Assembly (NCBI GenBank): GCA_051878975.1 | Contig: JBJELD010000028.1 | Coordinates: 1-64,000 of the forward strand | DNA length: 64,000 nucleotides | Direction of reading: 5' to 3' | Origin: Caccovicinus sp051878975 | Lineage (GTDB): Bacteria; Bacillota; Clostridia; Lachnospirales; Lachnospiraceae | Shown here: one piece after another, positions 55,501-63,760 of the stretch | Layout of the letters: each line of letters starts with the position of its first letter | How positions within the stretch are numbered: the first letter of the stretch is position 1 | Program-made: the position numbers and the translations under genes | The notes under the pieces: generated by a model | The model's input: only the letters and a program-made list of their open reading frames with translations | Databases searched by the model: none | Told to the model about the DNA's origin: nothing

Positions 55501-55653
55501 TATACCAACGTCTGCCTGTATTCCGCCATGCGCGGCGTAGGAGGAGATGACAGCTGGGGCGCTCCGGTTTATCCGGAATACTGCATCAGCGGTGAGGAGG
55601 ATCAGATTCTTCGATTTACCATAGAAAAGCTTCCGGAAGAGGTATGCGAATAA
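52534..55653 (+). CDS. lacZ: Beta-galactosidase, GH2 LacZ-type
   Basis: The 1039-residue GH2 enzyme hydrolyses lactose or other beta-galactosides. The jelly-roll and Ig-like domains come first, then the TIM barrel with FKGVNRHEFDLRRG, acid/base Glu472 in CGNESYAG and nucleophile Glu539 in CEYMHAMGNSLGG, then the beta-sandwich and Bgal_small_N domain (VYWRATTDNDRGNHF, GYGPEECYPDR). No signal peptide, so it acts inside the cell. ATG 52534 is chosen with CGAGGAGG upstream; an open frame extends to 52486 without such a site. Confidence 0.94.
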   Translation: MENTTWSLEWLEDPEIFRVNRQNAHSDHKYFISWEEMERGEMSLRVSLNGAWKFAYAENPDLRQADFYKADYDLSAWDEIQVPGHIQTQGYDKCQYINTQYPWDGHDELRPPHISRTYNPVGSYVKEFFVPSEWKGKRIAVSFQGVETAFYVWCNGQFVGYSEDTFTPSEFELTPYLKRDPSEGPNRLAVEVYKRSSASWIEDQDFFRFSGIFREVYLYAIPAFHVLDLFVRADLKDDYKTGTLEAELTLTSAEDGPGALIQAELFDREGNSVCVFPAGKRPHHGRGKVSFSALEGIPEVHSWSAECPYLYTFVVTVTHAQSGELLEMIPQKIGFRRFEMKNGVMQINGKRILFKGVNRHEFDLRRGRAVTEEDMLWDIRFMKQHNINAVRTCHYPNQTRWYELCDEYGIYLIDETNLESHGSWQKMGACEPSWNVPGSLPEWRECVLDRAKSMLERDKNHPSVVIWSCGNESYAGEDILAMTEFFHHRDNSRLVHYEGVFWNREFDSISDMESRMYAKPAEIEAYLKGHPRKPYISCEYMHAMGNSLGGMKKYTDLEAYEQYQGGFIWDYIDQSLVKLDCDGKEIHGYGGDFTDHPTDYHFCGNGIVYCDRTVSPKAQEVKFLYQDLKLSVDRSQVVIQNDARFLDTSVYTFVYQVWKDGRLQSENGFEAAVPAMETKAFSLQELGIRLPEPEGGEYTYRVLARLKEKTLWADAGFEQAFGESTERLEGTGPDSGRTAKKPAAAPLRVVHGDVNLGVHGDGFTVLFSRADGGIVALRYDGKEWITKPPVPVYWRATTDNDRGNHFSVSSHIWMSAGLFFGYANTDVEVKEEAERVTVRYTYHLTVTPAAETTVTYVVTPDGKIGVEAHFFGAAGLPQLPVFGMRFRLPGRMKSFSWYGYGPEECYPDRMEGAKLGLYTSSPEKNLSPYLMPQECGNRTGCRWLSVEDGKGSGLLFTAEAGRPFQSSVLPYTAEELELAAHWDELASPQYTNVCLYSAMRGVGGDDSWGAPVYPEYCISGEEDQILRFTIEKLPEEVCE

Positions 55654-55684
55654 AATAAGCGCAAAAGAAAGGATCATCATACAG

Positions 55685-56698
55685 ATGCTTGCAAATTATA
55701 ATCTGTTGAAAATTCTGGCCATTTTTATGGTAGTGGCGGTTCATATGCTGAATGTGGTGGAGCTGGTTCTGCCCGGAGATATCCGGGCGTTTCGGCTTCA
55801 TGAGATGGTGAGGACCATTCTGCTTACCAGCAATGGTTTGTTTTTTATGCTGAGCGGCCGGTTTCTTTTGGAGCATTATGACGGAAAAATCGGCCGCTTT
55901 TACTGGAAGAGGTTTGTAAAGATCGGAATTCCGGTGCTGGCGGCATCCTTGTTTTATGATGTGTATGTTTACGGCAGGGCGGGGATGGGGGCCGTCTTCT
56001 GGAAAAGGTTCGGAAAGGATCTGCTTCAGAGTCATATCCAGGGGTATTTGTGGTTTGTATATGCGCTGGCAGGATTTTACCTGGCGGTACCGTTTCTGGC
56101 GCGGATGTTTGCGCATCTGAGCCGGCAGGAGAAGGCGGTGCTTGTGGGAGTTACCATTGTATTCTTTTTTGTACAGAATCTGTATCAGATTTTTCAGCTG
56201 GAGATGGTGTTTACCTCCTATCCGCTGTACAGCTGGGTGTTTTACTGTGTCCTCGGGTATCTTCTGGACAGCCTGGAGCTGTCCGGAGGGCAGAAGAACC
56301 GGCTGATCCTGGCGGGGGTGCTTGCTTTTTTGGTGTCTGCCTGGGAGGTCGGTTTCTGGGAGCGGGAAAATCCGGCGCTTCACAACTATTCTCTGACCAT
56401 GATCTCCATGACCATGGCGGTTTATCTGGCTGTGACCACTTATGGAAAAACGTTTGCAGACCGGTTTGCTCCGGTCATTCAGTTTCTGGCACGCCGTTCT
56501 TTTTATATTTATCTGATGCACGGTCTGACGCAGAACTGGATTGCAGGCTGGACAGCCGGGAGAGCGAAGGGGTGGGGCTGCTGGCTTGCCCTGTCTGTAC
56601 TGTCGTTTGTAATGGCCCTTGGAATCGGCTGTGTGCTGGAGGCGGTATATGAACCGATCTCCAGGCGGCTTTTAAGATGGAGGAAACCGTTAACATGA
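55685..56698 (+). CDS. Membrane acyltransferase family 3
   Basis: The 337-residue protein has about ten membrane helices and the family start NYNLLKILAIFMVVAVHMLN (His in the first helix), with FYIYLMHGLTQNWI near the C terminus. It would transfer an acyl group, often acetyl, to a surface glycan or lipid. It is translationally coupled to the next gene, a phosphopantetheinyl transferase (ATGA overlap), which is not a usual pairing. The target is unknown. Confidence 0.8.
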   Translation: MLANYNLLKILAIFMVVAVHMLNVVELVLPGDIRAFRLHEMVRTILLTSNGLFFMLSGRFLLEHYDGKIGRFYWKRFVKIGIPVLAASLFYDVYVYGRAGMGAVFWKRFGKDLLQSHIQGYLWFVYALAGFYLAVPFLARMFAHLSRQEKAVLVGVTIVFFFVQNLYQIFQLEMVFTSYPLYSWVFYCVLGYLLDSLELSGGQKNRLILAGVLAFLVSAWEVGFWERENPALHNYSLTMISMTMAVYLAVTTYGKTFADRFAPVIQFLARRSFYIYLMHGLTQNWIAGWTAGRAKGWGCWLALSVLSFVMALGIGCVLEAVYEPISRRLLRWRKPLT

Positions 56699-57312
56699 TC
56701 TATCTTAGAAAATTTTCCGCCCCGGAAGGCGCAGGCGGAAAAGAAAAATACCGGAGCGAGCATGAAGCCGGGCTCTTGCTTCTTTGGGATGCCCTGAAGC
56801 TGGAATATGGTCTGGAGCTTGCGGATCCGGAGAAGGAAATCAAACGGGATAAGCGGGGAAAACCGTTTCTTGCCGCATATCCGCAGGTCTTTTTTAATAT
56901 CAGTCATAGTGGGAATATGGCAGTCTGTGCGTTGGGGAACGCCGAGCTGGGAGTGGATGTGGAAAAAATCCGCCCGGCCCGCCTTCATGCAACCAGACGG
57001 ATTCTGACGGACCGGGAGCGGGGATGGCTGGAGGGCTGCCCGGAGAATATGCGGGATCTGGAGTTTTTCCGGATCTGGACCTTAAAGGAAAGCTGTGCAA
57101 AGGCGACGGGAGCCGGTCTGGCAATGGATTTTACCGGTGTCGAATGCAGCTTTCCGTCCGGATCGGTCTGTGTGTCCTTTTTAAAGCCGGCTGCAGGAGG
57201 GCAGGAGGCTGCGAAAGCGCCTTCCTGGAGATTTTCACAGAAGCTGTGGGACAACGAATATGTAATCTCCTACTGCGGACAGGAGGAGAAACCGGAATTT
57301 TTGATGCTGTAA
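56695..57312 (+). CDS. 4'-phosphopantetheinyl transferase (Sfp-type)
   Basis: The 205-residue enzyme transfers phosphopantetheine from CoA to a carrier-protein serine. GVDVEKIRP (Asp88, Glu90) binds Mg, and WTLKESCAKATGAGL (Trp128, Lys131, Glu132) is the second conserved block; NISHSGNMAVCA precedes them. All key residues are present. It is about 20 residues shorter than Sfp. The ATG at 56695 overlaps the acyltransferase stop and follows ATGGAGG. It could prime the ACP encoded at 15017, though a housekeeping AcpS would also serve. Confidence 0.88.
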   Translation: MIYLRKFSAPEGAGGKEKYRSEHEAGLLLLWDALKLEYGLELADPEKEIKRDKRGKPFLAAYPQVFFNISHSGNMAVCALGNAELGVDVEKIRPARLHATRRILTDRERGWLEGCPENMRDLEFFRIWTLKESCAKATGAGLAMDFTGVECSFPSGSVCVSFLKPAAGGQEAAKAPSWRFSQKLWDNEYVISYCGQEEKPEFLML

Positions 57313-57430
57313 AAGAGCTGCATCAAAAAAATCTGCCGGTGAGAGGCGGAAAAAATGAGAAAAAGGGCGGAAAGCAGGCAAAAAAGCGGATTAAGACGAA
57401 AAACTACTGGATTTTTCTGCACTACTGTGC

Positions 57431-57491
57431 TATACTGCTAAACAACGCAAGGGAGCGTGAAAATTTACCTGCCGCCCTTGCGTTGTTTTTT
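57431..57491 (+). promoter_or_regulatory. oppA promoter with a 5' leader hairpin
   Basis: Extended -10 TGCTATACT (TATACT at 57431-57436) is followed within a few bases by a 13-bp stem AACAACGCAAGGG/CCCTTGCGTTGTT (57441-57453 and 57475-57487) and TTTT. The hairpin would lie at the very 5' end of the transcript. It could be a terminator for upstream genes, an attenuator or a 5' stabiliser. A second smaller hairpin CCATG...CATGG lies at about 57492-57524. Confidence 0.6.
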
Positions 57492-57554
57492 CCATGCACA
57501 GGGTCATTGCTCCTCTGTACATGGAGCAAGCAGCAAAAAAAGGAGGATGTTATT

Positions 57555-59279
57555 ATGAGAAAAACCAAAGCTGCAATCGCAGTTCTGACAGCTGCAGCAA
57601 TGGTATTCAGCATGACCGGCTGCGGCGGTTCTTCCGCACCATCTGCTGACACCACTGCAGCTGCAGGCGCAGAAACTTCTGCAGATGCCCAGGCTTCCAC
57701 GGAAGCGGCTCCTGCTGAAGCTGTTGCTTCAGGCGAAGACCTGAACATTATGCTGGAAACACCAGTACAGTCACTGGACCCGCAGCAGGCAACCGACGGA
57801 ACTTCATTTGAGGTAATCGCGGATTATACTGACGGCCTGATGCAGATGGATGCCGACGGCCAGGCAGTTCCTGCAATCGCAGAGAGCTATGACCTGTCTG
57901 AGGACGGCAAGACCTACACCTTCCATCTTCGTGATGCAAAGTGGAGCAACGGTGAGCCGGTAACGGCGGCAGATTTCGTATTTGCATGGCAGAGAGCCGT
58001 TGATCCGGCAGTTGCCTCTGAGTATGCTTATATGTTAAGCGATATCGGTCAGGTACAGAACGCTGCAGAGATCATTGCAGGCGAGAAGGATAAGAGCGAG
58101 CTTGGCGTAAAGGCTATTGACGATAAGACTCTGGAAGTGACCTTAAACGTACCGGTCAGCTATTTCCTGTCCTTAATGTACTTCCCGACCTTCTATCCGG
58201 TAAATCAGGCATTCTTTGAATCCTGCGGCGATACCTTCGCTACCAGCCCGGAGACCACCCTTTCCAACGGCGCCTTCGTTCTGGATTCCTATGAGCCGGC
58301 AGCTACCGCTTTCCATCTGACCAAGAACGCGGACTACTGGGATGCAGACCGCGTACAGCTGGCCGGATTGAACTATCAGGTTATTCAGGATTCCCAGCAG
58401 GCTCTGATGAGCTATCAGACCGGCGATCTGGATATCACTCTGGTAAATGGTGAGCAGGTGGATCAGGTTAAGGATGACCCGGAATTTACGACCATCGGCG
58501 CCGGCTACTTATGGTATGTCAGCCCGAATATGGATGGTGTTCCGGAGCTTGCAAACTTAAATGTCCGCATGGCGATGACCTTTGCGATCGACCGTGAGGC
58601 GATTACCGCTGACGTGCTGAAGGATGGTTCTGCACCGACCTTTACTGCTGTTCCGATGCAGTTTGCAGCAGGTCCTGACGGTTCCGATTTCTCGGAGGAT
58701 CAGGAAATGTTTGCAGATGTATGTGCATATGATCCGGACAAGGCTGCAGATTTCTGGACCAAGGGTCTTGAGGAATTAGGCATTACCGAGCTGACTCTGG
58801 ACATGGTCGTGGATGCAGATGACGCACCTCAGAAGGTAGCTCAGGTATTAAAGGAGCAGTGGGAGACCACACTTCCGGGTCTGACCGTAAATCTGACGGT
58901 TGAGCCGAAGAAGCAGAGAGTAGAGGATATGCAGAACGGCAACTTCCAGTTAGGCTTAACCCGCTGGGGTCCGGACTATGCAGATCCGATGACCTACCTT
59001 GGCATGTGGGTAACCGACAATTCCAACAACTATGGCTTCTGGAGCAATGATGAGTATGATGCAATCATTGCGGAGTGCACCACCGGCGATCTCTGCACCG
59101 ATGCAGAAGGCCGCTGGGCAAGACTGTATGACGCGGAAAAGATCGTAATGGATGAGGCCGTGATCTTCCCGCTTTATACCCAGTGCAATGCAGAAATGAT
59201 GTCTTCCAAGGTTTCTGGAGTTGAGTTCCACCCGGTTGCACTTAACCGTGTTTACAAGAACACCGTTAAGGCTGAGTAA
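57555..59279 (+). CDS. oppA: Oligopeptide ABC transporter substrate-binding lipoprotein
   Basis: The 574-residue lipoprotein has the signal peptide KTKAAIAVLTAAAMVFSMTGC (lipidated Cys at about 22), an Ala/Ser/Thr-rich linker to about 55 and the family 5 peptide-binding fold: QSLDPQQATDGTSFEVIADY, SEDGKTYTFHLRDAKWSNGE, FAWQRAVDP and MTFAIDREAI. It captures peptides for uptake. The frame is open back to 57024, but AAGGAGGATG and the signal peptide fix the start at 57555. Confidence 0.93.
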   Translation: MRKTKAAIAVLTAAAMVFSMTGCGGSSAPSADTTAAAGAETSADAQASTEAAPAEAVASGEDLNIMLETPVQSLDPQQATDGTSFEVIADYTDGLMQMDADGQAVPAIAESYDLSEDGKTYTFHLRDAKWSNGEPVTAADFVFAWQRAVDPAVASEYAYMLSDIGQVQNAAEIIAGEKDKSELGVKAIDDKTLEVTLNVPVSYFLSLMYFPTFYPVNQAFFESCGDTFATSPETTLSNGAFVLDSYEPAATAFHLTKNADYWDADRVQLAGLNYQVIQDSQQALMSYQTGDLDITLVNGEQVDQVKDDPEFTTIGAGYLWYVSPNMDGVPELANLNVRMAMTFAIDREAITADVLKDGSAPTFTAVPMQFAAGPDGSDFSEDQEMFADVCAYDPDKAADFWTKGLEELGITELTLDMVVDADDAPQKVAQVLKEQWETTLPGLTVNLTVEPKKQRVEDMQNGNFQLGLTRWGPDYADPMTYLGMWVTDNSNNYGFWSNDEYDAIIAECTTGDLCTDAEGRWARLYDAEKIVMDEAVIFPLYTQCNAEMMSSKVSGVEFHPVALNRVYKNTVKAE

Positions 59280-59310
59280 TACAAACAAAAATTGTATTGA
59301 AACCAATTTC

Positions 59311-59343
59311 AGCCGCACTAAGGGTGACTTTAGTGCGGCTTTT
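59311..59343 (+). terminator. Internal terminator between oppA and oppB
   Basis: Perfect 10-bp stem AGCCGCACTA/TAGTGCGGCT with a 10-base loop and TTT after. It likely gives more oppA than oppBCDF transcript, the usual ratio for binding proteins. Confidence 0.75.
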
Positions 59344-59362
59344 CAACGCAAGGAGGCAAAAG

Positions 59363-60298
59363 GTGAAGAAATATACTCTTAAGCGAATAATAACCGCTCT
59401 CTTTACGCTTTTGGCAATCCTGCTGGTGCTGTTTATCCTGATGCAGCTGATGCCAGGTTCCCCATTCAACGATGAGAAATTAAACAATGACCAGCGTATG
59501 GCCCTGTATGCAAAGTATGGGCTGGATCAGCCAGTAGTCGTACAATTCTTTAAATATGTTGGAAACATGCTGAAAGGCGATTTCGGAGTCAGCTACAATA
59601 TCTCAAAGAATACGCCGATCTCCCAGCTGATTCAGACCAGACTTCCTGTTTCCATCCGGATCGGCGGCTGTGCAGTTGCCATCGGCGCTGTGCTGGGACT
59701 GATTCTGGGGCTGATTGCTGCACTGAAGCATGACACGATCTGGGATTCTCTGGCAACGGTGATCTCAGTAATCGGTGTGTCGGTGCCCTCCTACGTGTTT
59801 GCGCTGGCCTTAAGCTATACGCTTGGATTCAAGCTGAAGTGGTTCCCCATGCTTTATACGGCCAAGGCGGCGACCAGCTCCAGCGTTCTGCCCAGTATCT
59901 CCCTCTCCATGTTTACCATGGCCAGCATTGCCCGGTTTACCCGAAGCGAGATGCTGGAGGTTCTGGGAAGCGATTACATGCTGCTGGCAGAGAGCAAGGG
60001 GATTTCCGGCGCGGCACTGATCTTTAAGCATGCGCTGCGGAACGCGCTGATTCCGATCATTACGGTGCTGGCACCGCTGATCGTGGATCTGATGACCGGT
60101 TCTCTGGTGGTAGAAAAAATTTTCTCGATTCCGGGTGTAGGAAGCCTTCTGGTAACGGCGATTCAGTCCAATGACTACAACGTGGTCATTGCTTTAAGCT
60201 TTATCTACTCGGCCATGTATATCGGAATCATGCTGGTGGTGGATATCCTTTACGGAATCATTGATCCGAGAATCCGTCTGACAAAGGAGAGTGACTGA
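59363..60298 (+). CDS. oppB: Oligopeptide ABC permease OppB
   Basis: The 311-residue membrane protein starts KKYTLKRIITALFTLLAILL and has the OppB-type permease loop (EMLEVLGSDYMLLAESKGIS, then HALRNALIPIITVLAP) that contacts the ATPases. GTG 59363 is chosen because AGGAGG lies at 59351-59356; the longer open frame from 59297 includes the terminator and is not credible. It forms the channel with OppC. Confidence 0.93.
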   Translation: MKKYTLKRIITALFTLLAILLVLFILMQLMPGSPFNDEKLNNDQRMALYAKYGLDQPVVVQFFKYVGNMLKGDFGVSYNISKNTPISQLIQTRLPVSIRIGGCAVAIGAVLGLILGLIAALKHDTIWDSLATVISVIGVSVPSYVFALALSYTLGFKLKWFPMLYTAKAATSSSVLPSISLSMFTMASIARFTRSEMLEVLGSDYMLLAESKGISGAALIFKHALRNALIPIITVLAPLIVDLMTGSLVVEKIFSIPGVGSLLVTAIQSNDYNVVIALSFIYSAMYIGIMLVVDILYGIIDPRIRLTKESD

Positions 60299-60299
60299 T

Positions 60300-61373
60300 A
60301 TGCGGATGAAAAAGAGAAGAGAAGCAGCTGCTGCAGCGGAGGCGGCAGTTTACGTACCAGTCGCCGGTGACTTCTGCCTGAAGGACAATGCAGGCGAGAT
60401 CGCCATTGATACCAACTTTGCCGCTCAGAGCTTCTGGAAAGATGTGCTGATCCGGTATTTCCGCAAAATCAGCGCCGTGATCGGACTGGTGCTGATTATT
60501 CTGATTTCGATCATGGCTGTGATCGGACCGGGTATGAATGAATATACCTACTCGGCTCAGACGCTGAGTCAGAAGAACTTTGCGCCGAGAGTCAAGGTGC
60601 TGGAAAAATACGGTATTTTTGATGGAAGCGAGACCATGAGTACGACCTCCGGTTCCAAGGAGATCAATTATTACAAGGAAAAAGGACTGGATGATGTGTA
60701 TTACTGGTTCGGAAGTGACAACTTCGGACGTGATATCTGGACCCGTACCTGGTCCGGTGCACGGGTATCTCTGATCATTGCAGTCGCGGCGGCCATCATT
60801 GATATGGTGATCGGCATGAGCTACGGTCTGATTTCCGGATATTTCGGCGGAAAGGTCGACATGATCATGCAGCGTTTCCTGGAGGTGGCAAACGGAATCC
60901 CCAGGCTGGTGATTGTGACGCTGCTTCTTCTGGTACTGCAGCCGGGCATGATTACGATCATTTTTGCGCTGATGCTGACCGAGTGGGTGGGCATGAGCCG
61001 GATTGCCAGAGCAGAGATGCTGAAATTAAAGGAGCAGGAGTTTGTGCTGGCTTCCCGGACCTTGGGAGCAGGCAGCTTCTTTATCATTTTCCGTGAGGTT
61101 TTGCCGAACATTATCGGCCCGATCATCACACAGGTAATGTTTTCTATCCCGACGGCAATCTTTACCGAGGCGTTCTTAAGCTTTGTCGGACTTGGTATTC
61201 CGGTTCCCCAGTGTTCGCTCGGTTCTCTGATTTCCGAAGGCTTTAACAGCTTTACTACCCATCCGTATCAGATTATTCCGCCGATCCTGGTCATGGCGCT
61301 TCTGATGCTCAGCTTTAACCTGGTTGCGGACGGACTGCGTGAAGCACTTGATCCGAAAATGAAAGAAATGTGA
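60300..61373 (+). CDS. oppC: Oligopeptide ABC permease OppC
   Basis: The 357-residue permease has an N-terminal cytoplasmic tail rich in Ala/Glu, a first helix at about 55-75 (YFRKISAVIGLVLIILISIM), the external loop with YYWFGSDNFGRDIWTRTWSG typical of OppC, and the ATPase-contact loop (EQEFVLASRTLGAGSFFIIF). ATG 60300 is correctly spaced from AAAGGAGAG; a GTG at 60291 is too close to it. It overlaps no neighbour: OppB ends at 60298. Confidence 0.93.
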   Translation: MRMKKRREAAAAAEAAVYVPVAGDFCLKDNAGEIAIDTNFAAQSFWKDVLIRYFRKISAVIGLVLIILISIMAVIGPGMNEYTYSAQTLSQKNFAPRVKVLEKYGIFDGSETMSTTSGSKEINYYKEKGLDDVYYWFGSDNFGRDIWTRTWSGARVSLIIAVAAAIIDMVIGMSYGLISGYFGGKVDMIMQRFLEVANGIPRLVIVTLLLLVLQPGMITIIFALMLTEWVGMSRIARAEMLKLKEQEFVLASRTLGAGSFFIIFREVLPNIIGPIITQVMFSIPTAIFTEAFLSFVGLGIPVPQCSLGSLISEGFNSFTTHPYQIIPPILVMALLMLSFNLVADGLREALDPKMKEM

Positions 61374-61384
61374 GGTGACAGACA

Positions 61385-62479
61385 ATGGCAGAGTCAAAAG
61401 AAAAAATTCTTCAGATCCGGGATCTGGACATCACCTTTAAGACGACGGCCGGCCTGGTTCATGCCATCCGCGGCGTGAACATTGACCTGTTTAAGGGAGA
61501 GACCGTTGCCATCGTAGGCGAATCCGGCTCCGGCAAGTCTGTTACCATGAAGGCGGCCATGGGCATTCTGGCCTCCAATGCTGCGGTAAATAAGGGAACC
61601 ATCGAATTTTGCTATCATCATGAGGACGGTACGCCGGAGACGGTGGATATTCTGACGAAGGACAAGAAATGGATCCGCCGGCACATCAACGGCAAGCGTA
61701 TTGCCATGGTGTTTCAGGATCCTATGACCAGCCTGGATCCAACCATGCCGATCGGTAAGCAGATTATGGAAGGCATGATCTGGCATTTCAAGACGCCGAA
61801 GAAGGAGGCCTGGAATCGGGCGGTGGAGCTTTTAAAGGAGGTTGGAATCGAGGATGCGGAGAAGCGGATGAAAAACTATCCGCATCAGCTTTCCGGCGGT
61901 ATGCGCCAGAGAGTCGTGATTGCAATTGCACTGGCCTGTAATCCGGATCTGCTGATTTGTGATGAGCCGACGACCGCGCTGGATGTGACCATTCAGGCCA
62001 AGATCATTGAGCTGATCCGGAGAGTGCAGAAGGAGAGAGGCATTTCCGTCATCTATATTACGCATGATCTTGGCGTGGTTGCAAAGGTGGCCGATTACGT
62101 CAACGTGATGTATGCCGGAAAGATCGTAGAAAAAGGAACGATCAATGAGATCTTTTACGATCCGCGCCATCCTTACACCTGGGGCCTGCTTTCGGCAATG
62201 CCGGATCTGGATACGGATGATGAGCGCCTGTATACCATCCCCGGTTCTCCGCCAAACCTGCTGCATGAGAAGACCGGAGATGCGTTTGCACCGCGCAACC
62301 GGTATGCGCTGGAGGTGGATGACAAGGCGGAGCCGCCGATGTTTCCGATTACCGATACGCACTACGCAGCTACCTGGCTTCTGGATCCGAGAGCACCGAA
62401 GGTAGAGATGCCGGAGGAGCTGAAGGCGCGGATCGAGCGAATGAAGAAGGAGGCAAAGGGCTATGGCAGTGAATTATAA
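61385..62479 (+). CDS. oppD: Oligopeptide ABC ATPase OppD
   Basis: The 364-residue ABC ATPase has Walker A GESGSGKS, Q-loop VFQDPMTSLDP, signature LSGGMRQRV and Walker B LLICDEPTTALD. The C-terminal oligopeptide-transporter region (PYTWGLLSAMPDLD, IPGSPPNL) follows; the usual Cys-rich iron-sulfur segment is not obvious (ending DAFAPRNRYA). It overlaps oppF by 17 bases. Confidence 0.94.
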   Translation: MAESKEKILQIRDLDITFKTTAGLVHAIRGVNIDLFKGETVAIVGESGSGKSVTMKAAMGILASNAAVNKGTIEFCYHHEDGTPETVDILTKDKKWIRRHINGKRIAMVFQDPMTSLDPTMPIGKQIMEGMIWHFKTPKKEAWNRAVELLKEVGIEDAEKRMKNYPHQLSGGMRQRVVIAIALACNPDLLICDEPTTALDVTIQAKIIELIRRVQKERGISVIYITHDLGVVAKVADYVNVMYAGKIVEKGTINEIFYDPRHPYTWGLLSAMPDLDTDDERLYTIPGSPPNLLHEKTGDAFAPRNRYALEVDDKAEPPMFPITDTHYAATWLLDPRAPKVEMPEELKARIERMKKEAKGYGSEL

Positions 62480-63410
62480 TGCAGAACCGATCCTGACCGT
62501 GGAAGGGCTGAAGCAGTATTTTAAAATCAGCAGCAGCTACACGGTAAAAGCTGTGGAAAATGTATCCTTTCAGATCTATCCGGGCGAAACCTACGGGCTG
62601 GTGGGAGAATCCGGTTCCGGAAAGTCCACAATCGGAAGAAGCATCATCCGCCTTTACAATCCGACGGCCGGAACCATCCGGTTCAACGGAATGGACATCA
62701 GCGGCCGGATGAGCAAATCTGACAGCAATGCGCTGCGCACCCAGATGCAGATGATCTTTCAGGACCCGATGGCTTCCCTGAATCCGCGAAAAAAAGTGGA
62801 GGATATCATCGGCGAGGGCCTGGACATTCATCATATGTGCAAAAGTGCGGCTGAGCGGGACGAAAAGGTGAAGAATATCCTGAAAAAAGTAGGACTTGCT
62901 CCGGAACATGCCAGCCGTTATCCCCATCAGTTTTCCGGCGGCCAGCGCCAGAGAGTCGGCATTGCCCGGGCACTGATTATGAATCCGAAGCTGATCATTG
63001 CAGATGAATGCATTTCCGCGCTGGATGTTTCCATTCAGGCACAGGTGGTGAATCTGATGAAGGATATCCAGGAAGAAACCGGAACCGCCTATCTGTTCAT
63101 TGCCCACGATCTGTCTATGGTCAAGTATATTTCTGACCGGATCGGTGTGCTTCACCTGGGCCATCTTCTGGAAACCGGAACTACAGACGAAATTTTCGAA
63201 CATCCGGTACACCCTTATACCAGAAGCCTTCTCTCCGCAATTCCGGCTCCGAACCCGGTGGTGGAGAAGAACCGGGTGGCAGAAAGCTATGATTACCGGA
63301 CTTCCGGAATGGACTATAACAAGGGAACCTATCATCTGGTGGAGGGAACCCATTATGTAAAATGTACCGATGAAGAGCTGGCGGAGTGGAGCCGCAAAGA
63401 AAAAAGATAA
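62463..63410 (+). CDS. oppF: Oligopeptide ABC ATPase OppF
   Basis: The 315-residue ABC ATPase pairs with OppD. It starts with the OppF signature LKQYFKISSSYTVKAVENVS and has Walker A GESGSGKST, Q-loop IFQDPMASLNPRKKV, signature FSGGQRQRV, Walker B LIIADECISALD and the C-terminal HPYTRSLLSAIPAPNP. The start overlaps the end of oppD. It is followed by a strong terminator. Confidence 0.94.
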   Translation: MAVNYNAEPILTVEGLKQYFKISSSYTVKAVENVSFQIYPGETYGLVGESGSGKSTIGRSIIRLYNPTAGTIRFNGMDISGRMSKSDSNALRTQMQMIFQDPMASLNPRKKVEDIIGEGLDIHHMCKSAAERDEKVKNILKKVGLAPEHASRYPHQFSGGQRQRVGIARALIMNPKLIIADECISALDVSIQAQVVNLMKDIQEETGTAYLFIAHDLSMVKYISDRIGVLHLGHLLETGTTDEIFEHPVHPYTRSLLSAIPAPNPVVEKNRVAESYDYRTSGMDYNKGTYHLVEGTHYVKCTDEELAEWSRKEKR

Positions 63411-63423
63411 CCGATGATATTTG

Positions 63424-63456
63424 AACACCTCATGGAATTTTTCCATGAGGTGTTTT
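63424..63456 (+). terminator. Terminator after oppF
   Basis: Perfect 14-bp stem AACACCTCATGGAA/TTCCATGAGGTGTT with a 3-base loop and TT tail. It ends the opp operon 13 bases after oppF. Confidence 0.85.
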
Positions 63457-63538
63457 ATAATAGAAAATAAAGCAGAAAAAAAGAAACGGATGGAAAAACG
63501 GAAAAATGAAACTGCTTGTGGAAAAATACGGAGGCAGC

Positions 63539-63595
63539 ATGAGTATAAACTATGAACAGGGAGTATTTTCGCTGGTAATTTCCTTTTTCAGCTGA
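63539..63595 (+). CDS. 18-residue peptide with strong ribosome site (candidate leader)
   Basis: An ATG preceded at 7 bases by ACGGAGG opens an 18-codon frame (MSINYEQGVFSLVISFFS). Its stop codon overlaps the base of a strong terminator stem at 63591. The peptide is hydrophobic at its end. Such peptide-plus-terminator units often act in attenuation, but the gene after the terminator has its own promoter. The frame is in phase with an upstream ATG at 63506 (weak site). Confidence 0.45.
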   Translation: MSINYEQGVFSLVISFFS

Positions 63596-63636
63596 CGGGC
63601 AGATGAGCAGTCATCGGCCTGTCAGCGTTTTTTTTT
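63591..63636 (+). terminator. Terminator after the 18-codon peptide
   Basis: Stem GCTGACGGGC-ATGA and TCAT-GGCCTGTCAGC with a long T tract (about 9 T), a strong intrinsic terminator. Its 5' arm overlaps the peptide stop codon. Confidence 0.8.
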
Positions 63637-63732
63637 GACAGAAAACACAAAATGAAATAGGGGGAAATTGTACAATTCAGCAGGGAATTTTTTGTAAGAA
63701 TAAACAAATATTATAAAAATGTACATTTTTTG

Positions 63733-63760
63733 TTGAAAAATTTTACAAATATTGTATGAT
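63733..63760 (+). promoter_or_regulatory. Promoter of the secreted protein gene
   Basis: -35 TTGAAA at 63733-63738, 16-base spacer, -10 TATGAT at 63755-63760, in a very AT-rich stretch from 63680. Confidence 0.65.

Noticed and set aside
57024..57554. Long N-terminal extension of OppA
   Set aside because: The frame is open from 57024, but it runs through the phosphopantetheinyl transferase gene, the promoter and a hairpin. The ribosome site and signal peptide fix the start at 57555.
63539..63636. Type I toxin-antitoxin unit
   Set aside because: The 18-residue peptide is hydrophobic, but it is short, lacks a clear membrane helix with charged ends and no antisense promoter is obvious; a leader peptide is the simpler reading.
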